A stretch of DNA of 64,000 bases from Pollenia angustigena (Eukaryota; Arthropoda; Insecta; Diptera; Polleniidae), in NCBI GenBank assembly GCA_930367215.1, contig OV884057.1:260294339-260358338 (forward strand). The letters are read 5' to 3'. Every line of letters begins with the position of its first letter. Position 1 is the first letter of the stretch. Below the pieces are notes generated by a model that worked only from the letters and a program-made list of their open reading frames with translations, searched no databases and had not been told where the DNA came from. The translations under genes were made by a program, and so were the position numbers. Shown here piece after piece: positions 47,804-59,669 of the stretch.

Positions 47804-49196
47804 ATAGTTTTTTCCATTCCAGTTAAGGACAAAATAATATTAAAGGTTGATTCTGTATTATAAACATAACATAGTGAGTTCAAAAAAAAAAAATGGGTCA
47901 TATTGACCCAAGAAATATAGAAGGGTTAAGCCTTTCTAAATGCAAAATATTTTTTTTTAATAAAGGCGTAACAAGTTTTGAGCTTTTACAATTGAATCAC
48001 AAAATAACTTTTATTTTATTTATTTAACAATTATTTTGTTCAAGTGTAGTGTGTCCAATAAAAATTCATTAACAATAAGTTTCCCCCACTTGATATTTAA
48101 AATTCGATGGCTTTTTAGGTACGAGAACTTTCTTCATTTGGCAGTAATTTTCCAAAACAATGCACTTAATTAAAGGCAACTCATTATCCATTTACATATT
48201 AAATCCTCAAATGATTACATAATTACAGATCATCCATCAAATTTACAAAAATTAAAAGTTTGAGTTACTTATATTTTCAAAATTATGAATTATTCCTTTT
48301 TAACATTTCCAACAATTTACACATAAACATTTATATATGTATGTTTCTAGTACTGATAAACTTGTTAAATCTACAACATAAATTTTGATATTTTTATGGA
48401 GATAAAAATAAAACAATAAATAAAAATCCAAAAATTAATATTGTCTTAGGGGCGTTATACAAACATGAAAAATAAAATCAAACACAAGACATGTAAATCT
48501 TCCGTCATTCAAATGTCTTTTTTAGGTATGGGTGTGTATGTTTGAATTTATGAGTAGCCTTACATACACATATATATGGATATGAATACATACCGAAATG
48601 TAAAACATACATATACAAATTTGTACGTGTTGTATACAAAACAATTATTTTTATTTCAGGTTTTGAAAAATTATATACTTATTTTATACTCAAGCTCACA
48701 CTTACAAACAATGAGCGGCAAAAGTAGGACAACAGTGGCAAGAACATTGTACTTTTTTTATTTCAGTTTATTAGAATTTAAAATTTCTTACAATTAAAGT
48801 CGAAAGTGTGCCTCATTCACTACTGATTTTTGGCGCTTAGAGTGAAAAGTATTTTTGTGATAACAGTACCAATGCTCTGAAACTTTAGTGAGAACTTCTC
48901 GCATCGAAATAGAGAAAAAAGTGTGTCTGTTGAAACTATCAAAAGAGATTACGTCGCTACGTTATAAATGTCATAACATTGCACTCGAAACCGATGCGAC
49001 ATTTCAGACGTTAAGAACGCCAAGCTCACATATTGTTGAAGGCGACCAAAATTTTTAACGATGGCGTCGAAAATACAACCTTCGGCTATACCAAATAATG
49101 TAAAGTGCGAATTTAATGTTTGTTGTATGTAAACGAGCTTTGAAAACATTCGTATATTTTTTAAACTTGTTGGAAGCAAAATACTAACTTACCTTC
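47804..49196. other. No supported feature
   Basis: AT-rich DNA. An acceptor-like TTTATTTCAG at about 48650 precedes an unremarkable frame. I see no exon. Confidence 0.4.
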
Positions 49197-49445
49197 TTAC
49201 TTATTCCACCTCTTTCTACCTTGCAGTGTAGACGTTTTTGCAAAGACTTCTCCACTTCGGTCTATCCTGTGCCGCTGTTTTGGCAGTTCTACTTCGATTC
49301 CTTGTTCTGTCAGAATGTTGCTAATAGTGTCCTGCCACGTTATACTTCTTCTTCCTCTGCTTCTCGTACCTATCGGTCTTGCTTCTGACACTCATTTCGG
49401 CAGGCGGTTCTCTGGCATTCTGGCTACATTTCCGAACCACCTTAG
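49197..49445 (-). pseudogene. LINE reverse-transcriptase C-terminal fragment
   Basis: LRWFGNVARMPENRLPK in one frame, then SEARPIGTRSRGRRSITWQD in the next, and in yet another reading AQDRPKWRSL. This is the order R-W-F-G-H-V-x-R-M ... GRRSRGR ... A-x-DR-x-x-W found at the end of several insect non-LTR retrotransposon proteins. Two frameshifts are needed, so the copy is dead. Clade not fixed. Confidence 0.7.
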
Positions 49446-49713
49446 CGTTCGATTTTGTTGTTTAGTGGTTCTGTATTAATACAAAATAATTAAACAATGA
49501 AAAAATCAACCAAGAACAAAATAATTATCTCTTCCGTGTAATTATTCATTGAATTTTTCATTTAAAACATATTTGTTTAGGTTAAATGTTTCTCACCGCA
49601 TTTTTATTCGTGAGTTTATTTGACAGCTCAAAGCGGGAACTTTTTCACTGAAATTTTACAGATACACTTTTTTTAAAGTTTGCGAGTAATTTCCTTTCAT
49701 GCCAGCTAATACT
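49446..49713. other. No supported feature
   Basis: AT-rich DNA between the LINE fragment and a short tandem duplication. Confidence 0.4.
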
Positions 49714-49818
49714 CGCCAAAAATGTTACATACGTAGTTAAGTGAGAATAACAGTTGTTTGTATCGCCAAAAGGGTTACAGACGCAGTTAAAAGAGAATAA
49801 CAGTTTTTTGTTGCAGAA
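49714..49818. repeat. Two-copy tandem repeat, about 52 bp
   Basis: CGCCAAAARTGTTACATACG then TAGTTAA.TGAGAATAACAG occurs twice in succession with a few differences. Confidence 0.7.
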
Positions 49819-50175
49819 CAAAATAATCGTCCATTTTGTCTTACTTTTGACGTTGTGTGTACATGGTTTTTCAAATCGTTGTCAGTTAGATTTGTATTAG
49901 TGGTAGAGTTCTCAAACTGGATTTCGTAATATTCGAAAACATGGATTTTTTCCAATTTTCCGGGTTTTTACACCCGGTGTTCTAAAATGCACGGTTTTCA
50001 AGCTATTATAGAAACCGGTTTTTTGTCTCGAATTATTCGACAGAATCGAATATTTTTGTTTTTAATGAAAAAGAAGCTGTTAAGTATTATATATTTCTGC
50101 AGGTACTTTTGGTTTAAATTTATAACGATTGTTAAGAAATATTTATTATTACAAAAAGTGTTGTATATTTTGGTA

Positions 50176-51416
50176 CACACAGAAAACAAATTGGTTGGGA
50201 AACGGTGGCAGTAATAAAATATTGATCAAGTAACATGATTTATTATTGCAACTATTAAAAATGTATAGTTCTAACTGATTTTTAATTCTCTTGATTATAA
50301 AAATGATGTTCCAACTGAAATATGATTCCCTCAATTATTTTATTAGTTATGATAACTAATTTAATTAAGTTCTAAAAATTAGTACAAATGGTTAGAATCA
50401 CAACCAAATTTAATATAGGGCAATACTGAATATTGGTCATTGCAATCAATAATTTGCTTTCGTCAATCAATTTTGTAATATAAATGATTATTCATTTATT
50501 GCAGCTAATTATTGATTGTTGGAATAGATTCAATTCGAGTACAACAAATGAAAATATAACTATTCGGAATTCACAACCAAAAAATAGTTAAAAGCCCCAA
50601 TTGCTTACTCAATTTTCTGTCAAAACATTTGATAGATTAAATTAATTTTTAATATTTTATTTAAAAAATATCTTTGCGGTCAAAAATGGAAAATGTGAAA
50701 AACTTAATAAATAGGGGTAAGTAATTTACGTATTCTTATAGGTATGAACATATACACGTACATACATATGTATATTCATATGTATTATTTTTTATACCCT
50801 GCAAATTATATTGGACTTCTTGATCCAGTTTGATCCTGGACTGGTCCAATGTAGTGCAAGTATGGGCCATGTAATTATTAAAAAAGCTTGCAGTGAAACG
50901 ACATGTCTTCGTTTTTTAACGACATGTTTTCGTTTTGAAACGATTTCAAAGCTAATCCTCTGAAGTATACCATGGAGTAGTTTTAAGACTTCCCCTTTGT
51001 AATGCAAGCTGGGTTATATGGTCCTGCCCTAGGACATCGTACTGTAAAATAACCCATTTTTCCATTCATTGAGATTACCTTTGGACAAGTCCTGGCCCCT
51101 TTGACCGGTTAAAAAAAAATATGTTGATAACGACAATCAAAGCCTATGTTATGAACACCAATTATGTGTTGATTCAGTTGCACCTATCACTTATTCGGGT
51201 ATAAGCACAATTTTGTGTCTAATAATCATAGTAACAACTAACAATATCTGTTGTTATGACTGATAGTGTACTAAAATTCAAATGTTGCTATCAAACCTAT
51301 TATGCTAAGCAACGAAATTTTCAGTAATTGGAACCGAATTGTGTGATAGTACATGCAACCGACGAAATTCGATTGGCGCCAAATTCGGTTGTGAGCATGA
51401 ATCTGTTTTCTCTGTG
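50176..51416. mobile_element. 1241-bp CACAGAGAAAAC-type TIR element
   Basis: Left CACACAGAAAACAAATTGGT and, inverted, right CACAGAGAAAACAGATTCAT, with TA at 50174-50175 and 51417-51418. Interior non-coding. The ends place it close to the elements at 5601, 12324, 17927 and 51928. Confidence 0.7.
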
Positions 51417-51927
51417 TAATTATTGTTATCTGTAATGTTCTGTTAGCCGTGACTGCTAGAATACTTGAACACGCTTTATTTAATAAAAAGAAGTTTTGAA
51501 GTTTGAGAGTCGTTGTGTAGCATCAGAAGTAGCAGCAGGCGCTATTATTAAAGAATTAAATAAACTGCACTGAATTAAAAAAAAAATAAAGTTGTTTTGT
51601 TGTGATTGTACCGTCAACTAACGCGACAGCAGAAGCTATTGCAGTTATATTTTTTATTGTAATTAAAATTTATAAATATGTTATTTTATTATGTAAATAA
51701 AATATGTAAAAGTGTAAATTTATTTATTTAATAAGCTTATCAAAAATTTATAATTTATTAAAATAATTCTCAATGTTCAACAATATGTTGGCAATTAGTT
51801 CTCTCAATTTTCCTAACATTTGAAAATAGACAAAGAGAAAGACAAAACTCAATGCTTAAAATGTTTGAAAGTCTTGTCTGGCAGATAATCCTAAACATCG
51901 GCTCTTTTGATTAATCTAAGGAACATA
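51417..51927. other. No supported feature
   Basis: AT-rich DNA between two TIR elements. Confidence 0.4.
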
Positions 51928-52316
51928 CTCGCAGAGAAAAAACATGGTTGAAGTATGGAAATAAAAACAAATTATGGTCCCCGCAATTAAAACAAACAAA
52001 CTATTTTATTATTTGTCACGTTTCTTTTTTCACGGTTAATAATATTTTGTTTCCATTTAACAATAAAGTGTTTACCTCCCTTGAAACTTTAAATATGGGC
52101 GAATTAAACAATATATTGTTTTAATAAAATTATGTTTCAACCATACACTTGAACATATTGTGGTTGCCTTAACCATAATATTGTCACCGGCAACCATATT
52201 ATGGTTAAATTCATTCATCCAGAAACCATAACCATAGTATCTAAACATGTTTTGGTTAATATGTTATAACAATAATATTTTTGAGACTATTATAATTTAA
52301 AACATTGTATGTTTAC
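51928..52316. mobile_element. Left part of another CAGAGAAAAAACATGG element
   Basis: TA precedes CTCGCAGAGAAAAAACATGG. TCACCGGCAACCATATTATG matches the MITE at 5601. It is interrupted at 52317 by the PLE insertion; a right end with matching TIR was not found after 59669, so it is probably truncated or mutated. Confidence 0.6.
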
Positions 52317-52486
52317 GAACAATTTTGATTTTTAGTTGAACTGTTAATTTTCAATTTTTGATAGTCTTTAATTAGGCTTGAGTTCATCAAATTTAATTTT
52401 CATTAAATTATTTTCACTGAATTTTACAACTTGGAATTTTTATTAAAATTTATTGATAATTTTTTTGGCTGAGCTGGGATTTTAAA

Positions 52487-52563
52487 CCGGGTTGATCTTT
52501 ACATGTTTCAAGAAACACCACTTTCTATCGTCAGAAGATCTTTGTGTTCTACCCACTGCACCA
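52487..52563 (-). other. tRNA-like module, second version
   Basis: On the minus strand TGGTGCAGTGGGTAGAAC (A-box-like, 52553-52563 for its first 11 bases) is followed by CCCGGTTTAAAATCCC (degenerate B box, 52487-52498). Flanking GATTGATGTTTGACT and ATTATCAATAA match the other PLE repeats, but the module itself is almost unalignable with theirs. Confidence 0.5.
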
Positions 52564-52696
52564 CTGCGGTGCCCGTTAGCCAACAGTCAAACATCAATCT
52601 TTAACCAGTAGTACTGGTGGTTCGAAATTTGCTGTTATTATCACCTAAATTTCAAATTACATGTTGCCTCCTTTTTCCTCTGTTTTTTCGTATTAT

Positions 52697-55152
52697 TGTA
52701 ACGTGACGTTACAAGCCTACCCTACATTTACATTTAATCCTAACATCACAAAGTATAAATAACCAAACACCTTGAATACCCTTATTATTTTACTTACTAC
52801 TATGAATACCCTTACTATTTACCTACATAACCTTTTTACCGTATAATTCTCATTTAGTTCATTTTATTTTTGAATAAATAGACAAGGTTTGCCTCAGAAC
52901 AAAGAGAGTAGATATTGCCCCAGTATTTACTCTCGGTAGTTAGTAGTAACCGTAGTTAGTCGTTTTACCCGATCACCTCGCTCTCGAATTCCGTTGGTGC
53001 CCGAGTTAACCGAACCAGTATGTAATCGTATATTAGCCGAACACCTCGCTCTCGAATTCCGTTGGTGTCCGAGTAGTTTAACCGTAGTTAGTCGTTTTAC
53101 CCGAACACCTCGCTCTCGAATTCCGTTGGTGCCCGAGTAAACCGAACCAGTATTCAATCGTATATTAGCCGAACACCTCGCTCTCGAATTCCGTTGGTGT
53201 CCGAGTAGTTTAACCCGTAGTTAGTCGTTTTACCCGAACACCTCGCTCTCGAATTCCGTTGGTGCCCGAGTAGTTTAACCCGTAGTTAGTCGTTTTACCC
53301 GAACACCTCGCTCTCGAATTCCGTTGGTGCCCGAGTAAACCGAACCAGTATTTAATCGTATATTAGCCGAACACCTCGCTCTCGAATTCCGTTGGTGTCC
53401 GAGTAGTTTAATCAGTAGTTAGTCGTTTTACCCGAACACCTCGCTCTCGAATTCCGTTGGTGCCCGAGTAAACCGAATCAGTATTTAATCGTATATTAGC
53501 CGAACACATCGCTCTCGAATTCCGTTGGTGTCCGAGTAGTTTAACCCGTAGTTAGTCGTTTTACCCGAACACCTCGCTCTCGAATTCCGTTGGTGCCCGA
53601 GTAAAACCGAACCAGTATTTAGTCGTACACCACGCTCTCGCATTCCGTTGGTGCCCGATCAGTTAAAACCAGTAGTTAGTCGTATTTACCCGAACACCTC
53701 GCTCTCGAATCCCGTAGGTGCCCGAGTAAAACCAAAACAGTATTTAGTCGTACACCACGCTCTCGCATTCCGTTGGTGCCCGAGTAGTTAAACCAGTAGT
53801 CCACGTATTCTTACCAGTAGTGAATACGAGCCAACACTCAACCCGTAGTTAGTCGTATTAAGCCGACCGCCGGTACCGCCGAATTCCATTCGGTAGCCGA
53901 CTTAATACCAACCGTATTTAACAGAACCTGATAAACCAGAACCGTATGTAGTATGGTACTTGAAGTATTCTACCAGTATTTAACCGAACCTGATAAACCA
54001 GAACCGTATTTAGCATGGTACCCGCAGTATTCTACCGGTATTTAACCGAACCGTATTTAACCGAACCGTATTTAACCGAACCTGATTAACCCAAACCGTA
54101 TTTAGCCGACTAAATACAAACCCGTATTTAACGTATTATTAGTCATATTCAGCCGTCTGCCGGTGCCTCCGAATTTCATTCGGTAGCCGACTGAATACAA
54201 ACCAGTAGTCCACGTATTCTTACCAGTAGTGAATACGAACCAGCACTCAACCCGTTATTAGTCGTGTTCAGCCGACTGCCGGTGCCTCCGAATTTCATTC
54301 GGTAGCCGACTGAATACAAATCGTATTTAACCGGACCTGATTTAGTAACCCGTATTTAACCGAACCTGATTAAATAACCCGTATTTAACCGAACCTGGTT
54401 AAGTAACTTGTATTTAACCGAACCGTATTTAACCGAACCTGATTAACCAGAACCGTATTTAGCCGAACGCCAAGACCTCCTTAATCTCTTGGTGTCCGAA
54501 GTATTTTTAAGTAGTTTCTAGTATTTAAGACCGTAGTTAGCCGAACGCCAAGGCCTCCGAAATCTCTTGGTGTCCGAAGTATTTTTAAGTAGTTTCTAGT
54601 ATTTAAGACCGTAGTTAGCCGAACGCCAAGGCCTCCGAAATCTCTTGGTGTCTGAAGTATTTCTAAGTAATTTCTTGTATTTAAGACCGTAGTTAGTCGA
54701 GTGTACAGCCAACTACGGGGCGCACCGGATGCTCCGTACTCGGCATAGTTTCGATCGTAGATGAAGATACTAACAACCTATAACCGAAACCCGTTTATTA
54801 TCTTCTCTGCCAGATCGAGTACTCAGTAACTAAACGATGCCCCACGGAACGCCACCGTACGTGCCTACTGGCAGCAACATCTAGCCGTTTCCTAACGTCA
54901 TCAGCCGTAAGTGCACGGAATCACGCTGCCTCAGCACCCGTTCCCGTCTACAGCCAAGCCGAATCAGTCAAAGGCCGTCGTAGTTCTAAGTATTTAGAGT
55001 AGATTAAGATTTCGTAAATAAAGCTTTGTTGAAATTTTTGTAAGCGAACATACACGAAAACATCCCGTGTTTCATTTCAAAGGAAGCAGACCTTCGAATT
55101 GACCCTGGACAGACTGAGTCATACCTCAGCTGGGAAAGTAAACTGCGTTACA
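52697..55152 (+). mobile_element. 5' LTR of a non-autonomous LTR retrotransposon
   Basis: TGTAACG ... CGTTACA gives 7-bp inverted ends and a length of 2456 bp, very long. From about 52940 to 53800 a unit of about 60 bp with CACCTCGCTCTCGAATTCCG then TTGGTGYCCGAG recurs about a dozen times. From 53900 to 54700, CCGTATTTAACCGAACC and CCGAACGCCAAGGCCTCC units follow. A TATAAATA box lies near 52757 and AATAAA near 55018. Long LTRs and the Lys-type primer site recall the Ulysses/Osvaldo group. The 76-codon frames inside both LTRs are repeat by-products. Confidence 0.9.
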
Positions 55153-55153
55153 A

Positions 55154-55171
55154 TGGCGCCCGAGCAGGGAC
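55154..55171 (+). other. Primer-binding site, tRNA-Lys type
   Basis: TGGCGCCCGAGCAGGGAC begins one base after the LTR end. It differs by one base from the classical lysine primer site. Confidence 0.85.
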
Positions 55172-55592
55172 CCGATTCCAAAACCGCAACCTGTGGTAAA
55201 ACTCTAACCAAACCACCAACGGAACTGGATCGGATCAAGCACAAAGCAACGAAATCTTATGAACTAAAAATACGCTACCGATGGACCTACTGTGATAGAT
55301 CTATCCGCTACGGGAGGATCAACTAACAAAAGTATGTCGTCAGCAGGAAAACTGATAAACAAAGTGTTACTGTTGACCAACTCCGTCGTCAGCGCAGCGG
55401 ACTCACACATCTGAAACGGCAGAGCGCATCCTCGGATTTTTAGAGTTGGTAAAATTTTTTTTTTATTTTTTTATATATTTTTTATTTTTAGATATTAATT
55501 TTAATTTCATTTTTTTATATATACAAATAAGTTTTTTAATTAGATATACATAAGTAAGGAAAAAAAAACCATGTAACTGATTTTTTTTTTCC

Positions 55593-55606
55593 GAAGTAGG
55601 AGGGGA
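55593..55606 (+). other. Polypurine tract
   Basis: GAAGTAGGAGGGGA lies directly before the 3' LTR (one C between), where plus-strand priming occurs. Confidence 0.8.
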
Positions 55607-55607
55607 C

Positions 55608-58059
55608 TGTAACGTGACGTTACAAGCCTACCCTACATTTACATTTAATCCTAACATCACAAAGTATAAATAACCAAACACCTTGAATACCCTTATTATT
55701 TTACTTACTACTATGAATACCCTTACTATTTACCTACATAACCTTTTTACCGTATAATTCTCATTTAGTTCATTTTATTTTTGAATAAATAGACAAGGTT
55801 TGCCTCAGAACAAAGAGAGTAGATATTGCCCCAGTATTTACTCTCGGTAGTTAGTAGTAACCGTAGTTAGTCGTTTTACCCGATCACCTCGCTCTCGAAT
55901 TCCGTTGGTGCCCGAGTTAACCGAACCAGTATGTAATCGTATATTAGCCGAACACCTCGCTCTCGAATTCCGTTGGTGTCCGAGTAGTTTAACCGTAGTT
56001 AGTCGTTTTACCCGAACACCTCGCTCTCGAATTCCGTTGGTGCCCGAGTAAACCGAACCAGTATTCAATCGTATATTAGCCGAACACCTCGCTCTCGAAT
56101 TCCGTTGGTGTCCGAGTAGTTTAACCCGTAGTTAGTCGTTTTACCCGAACACCTCGCTCTCGAATTCCGTTGGTGCCCGAGTAGTTTAACCCGTAGTTAG
56201 TCGTTTTACCCGAACACCTCGCTCTCGAATTCCGTTGGTGCCCGAGTAAACCGAACCAGTATTTAATCGTATATTAGCCGAACACCTCGCTCTCGAATTC
56301 CGTTGGTGTCCGAGTAGTTTAATCAGTAGTTAGTCGTTTTACCCGAACACCTCGCTCTCGAATTCCGTTGGTGCCCGAGTAAACCGAATCAGTATTTAAT
56401 CGTATATTAGCCGAACACATCGCTCTCGAATTCCGTTGGTGTCCGAGTAGTTTAACCCGTAGTTAGTCGTTTTACCCGAACACCTCGCTCTCGAATTCCG
56501 TTGGTGCCCGAGTAAAACCGAACCAGTATTTAGTCGTACACCACGCTCTCGCATTCCGTTGGTGCCCGATCAGTTAAAACCAGTAGTTAGTCGTATTTAC
56601 CCGAACACCTCGCTCTCGAATCCCGTAGGTGCCCGAGTAAAACCAAAACAGTATTTAGTCGTACACCACGCTCTCGCATTCCGTTGGTGCCCGAGTAGTT
56701 AAACCAGTAGTCCACGTATTCTTACCAGTAGTGAATACGAGCCAACACTCAACCCGTAGTTAGTCGTATTAAGCCGACCGCCGGTACCGCCGAATTCCAT
56801 TCGGTAGCCGACTTAATACCAACCGTATTTAACAGAACCTGATAAACCAGAACCGTATGTAGTATGGTACTTGAAGTATTCTACCAGTATTTAACCGAAC
56901 CTGATAAACCAGAACCGTATTTAGCATGGTACCCGCAGTATTCTACCGGTATTTAACCGAACCGTATTTAACCGAACCGTATTTAACCGAACCTGATTAA
57001 CCCAAACCGTATTTAGCCGACTAAATACAAACCCGTATTTAACGTATTATTAGTCATATTCAGCCGTCTGCCGGTGCCTCCGAATTTCATTCGGTAGCCG
57101 ACTGAATACAAACCAGTAGTCCACGTATTCTTACCAGTAGTGAATACGAACCAGCACTCAACCCGTTATTAGTCGTGTTCAGCCGACTGCCGGTGCCTCC
57201 GAATTTCATTCGGTAGCCGACTGAATACAAATCGTATTTAACCGGACCTGATTTAGTAACCCGTATTTAACCGAACCTGATTAAATAACCCGTATTTAAC
57301 CGAACCTGGTTAAGTAACTTGTATTTAACCGAACCGTATTTAACCGGACCTGATTAACCAGAACCGTATTTAGCCGAACGCCAAGACCTCCTTAATCTCT
57401 TGGTGTCCGAAGTATTTTTAAGTAGTTTCTAGTATTTAAGACCGTAGTTAGCCGAACGCCAAGGCCTCCGAAATCTCTTGGTGTCCGAAGTATTTTTAAG
57501 TAGTTTCTAGTATTTAAGACCGTAGTTAGCCGAACGCCAAGGCCTCCGAAATCTCTTGGTGTCTGAAGTATTTCTAAGTAATTTCTTGTATTTAAGACCG
57601 TAGTTAGTCGAGTGTACAGCCAACTACGGGGCGCACCGGATGCTCCGTACTCGGCATAGTTTCGATCGTAGATGAAGATACTAACAACCTATAACCGAAA
57701 CCCGTTTATTATCTTCTCTGCCAGATCGAGTACTCAGTAACTAAACGATGCCCCACGGAACGCCACCGTACGTGCCTACTGGCAGCAACATCTAGCCGTT
57801 TCCTAACGTCATCAGCCGTAAGTGCACGGAATCACGCTGCCTCAGCACCCGTTCCCGTCTACAGCCAAGCCGAATCAGTCAAAGGCCGTCGTAGTTCTAA
57901 GTATTTAGAGTAGATTAAGATTTCGTAAATAAAGCTTTGTTGAAATTTTTGTAAGCGAACATACACGAAAACATCCCGTGTTTCATTTCAAAGGAAGCAG
58001 ACCTTCGAATTGACCCTGGACAGACTGAGTCATACCTCAGCTGGGAAAGTAAACTGCGT
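55608..58059 (+). mobile_element. 3' LTR, lacking the last four bases
   Basis: Aligns with 52697-55148 without indels; I saw one substitution (A at 54441 versus G at 57352). It ends at CTGCGT and lacks the TACA present in the 5' copy, and no target duplication follows. The next bases (CTGTCAAGAC) continue the PLE repeat, so a few bases were probably lost at this junction. Very recent insertion. Confidence 0.9.
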
Positions 58060-58221
58060 CTGTCAAGACTTTGTCTTGAAAACCTGAATACATATGTTTA
58101 TTATGTAATATGTATTTTTATTCGACCTTTATTATTTTAATATGTAAAATAAATGTTCAAGCTTAAGGTCTTATTGTTTTATATAAAAAACTTTTTTTTA
58201 TAAAATTTATTTTCACCAATA

Positions 58222-58252
58222 TTTCGGCACTTTCTTTGAGTGCCTTCTTCAG
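58222..58252 (-). ncRNA. Hammerhead-ribozyme-like core of PLE
   Basis: On the minus strand CTGAAGA is followed by a stem GGCACT...AGTGCC and then GAAA: the conserved CUGANGA - stem II - GAAA core of hammerhead ribozymes, which Penelope-like elements carry in their terminal repeats. It sits about 140 bp downstream of the GIY-YIG stop. I could not place stem III and the cleavage triplet convincingly, so activity is unproven. Confidence 0.6.
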
Positions 58253-58391
58253 GGTTTTTTTCTTTCAACAAAATTAACAATTTTAAAAAACAGAATTAAC
58301 AATAAAATGACAAAAATTTTAAAATTTTTTGTAATTGAATATGAAAATAATTTTCAATACAAACTATATCTATTACAATTTACATAAATTA

Positions 58392-59466
58392 TTAACTTCC
58401 GTTTCTATTTTTATAAATTAAATGTCTATAATTTTGTGCTACATTTTCAGTATCAGACTTAAAATTAATTCTCGACACTGATGGTACTCTTATAATTTGT
58501 AACATTTCCAACATAAATCTACGTTTGTAATTATTTTCCGTGCTTAAAACTTTTGTATTATCAAAATCTGGATAATGGTTTAGATTAACACAATGAGCTG
58601 ATAAAGCTGTTTTTTGGGAAATATTTCTATACTTCTGATCTGACTTATGTCCTGCTAACCTAGTTTTCAATTTATTCTTTGTTGTACCTATGTATACCAT
58701 ATTACACTGTCCACTATTATTACCCTTACAAGGTATCTGATAAACAATATTAGACATTTCCATCCTCTTAATTTTGTCTTTTGTTTTTGTAAATAGTTTA
58801 CCTACTGTGTTGAAAGATTTATAAGCTATTTTGTATAGTTTGTTATCATATATATCTGATTTTGCCAATCTTTCTGAAAATTTTGGAATATATGTTACTG
58901 ATTTATAAATTTTCTACTATTCTGGTTGTTTAATCTGTAATTATTATGTTGTATTAATAAATCTGTTATTAATTGCTTAGGAAAACTATTCTCAGTTAGA
59001 ATTTTTGAAATCTTCCTTTTATTATCCCTATGAAACTCTGAGTCACTTATTTTAAGAACTCTTTTTATAAAATTTTTAGCAGTATTAATTATTATTCTCC
59101 TTGGATGTTTTGAAAAATAATTGATAATTCTACCAGAAGATGTTGGTTTCTGATACCAATCTATTGATACTCCATTTCCATTTCTAATTATCAAGGTGTC
59201 TAAATATGATATTCTTCCCTTCCCTTTCAATTGTAAATTTAATATCCGAATGAAATGAGTTAAAAACATCCAACATTTGATCCATTCCCGATTCCGGAAT
59301 TACACAAGATAAATCATCAACATATTTGGTCAAGATTTTCGGTTTTATACCTAACTTTCCTACACATACATCTAATAATTTTTCCATAACTATATCTGCT
59401 ACTATTGGAGAAGCTGGCGAACCCATAGGAAGTCCTTTCATTTGAATATATATGTGATTATCTAAT
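58392..59466 (-). pseudogene. Penelope-like RT-GIY-YIG protein, C-terminal part
   Basis: Sense-strand order: GLPMGSPASPIVADIVME (RT motif 4), YVDDLSCVIP (catalytic YVDD), the thumb region KGRISYLDTLI...WYQKPTSSGRIINY, then KTKDKIKRMEMSNIVYQIPC, NMVYIGTTKNKLKTRLAGHK (GIY-YIG endonuclease) and ALSAHCVNLNHYPDF. Frameshifts near 59225 and 58880 split it into three frames, and the finger/palm motifs before RT 4 are absent. The intact enzyme would nick DNA and copy the element's RNA into the site. Confidence 0.9.
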
Positions 59467-59669
59467 TATTATGTTTATTATGTTTTTTTTTGTCCACTTT
59501 CGTCGACATTTTTATTTGTACAAATTAAAGTACAAATGTAAACATTATCAATAAATTTTAATAAAAATTCCAAGTTGTAAAATTCCTTCCCTCAGTGAAA
59601 AGAATTTAATGAAAATTAAATTTGATGAACTCCAGCCTAATTAAAGAATATCAAAAATTTTATGTTTAC

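Larger units (their letters stand above)
55153..55607 (+). other. Minimal interior of the LTR element
   Basis: Only about 455 bp separate the LTRs. It has the primer site, a 24-codon frame starting MSSAGKLINKV (55334), perhaps the first codons of gag, then AT-rich sequence and the polypurine tract. No protease, RT or integrase, so the element needs a helper. Confidence 0.8.
52317..59660 (-). mobile_element. Penelope-like element with inverted terminal-repeat ends
   Basis: A 9-bp direct repeat TATGTTTAC flanks the insertion (52308-52316, 59661-59669). The right end CCTAATTAAAGAATATCAAA onward is an inverted copy of the left-end repeat over about 110 bp, and the left end runs about 40 bp further. 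Sense is the minus strand: RT remnant, GIY-YIG, hammerhead-like core, then the terminal repeat (58060-58180 joined to 52317-52696 across a nested LTR element). The left part aligns with the 561-bp units of 13109-16530 before and after the tRNA-like module. The element is truncated upstream of RT motif 4. Confidence 0.75.

Noticed and set aside
52927..53157. 76-codon minus-strand frame, duplicated at 55838-56068
   Set aside because: It is a translation of LTR minisatellite units; its duplication only reflects the two LTRs.
55099..55326. 75-codon frame over the LTR/primer-site junction
   Set aside because: It starts inside the LTR and crosses the primer-binding site, which is not expected of a gag gene.
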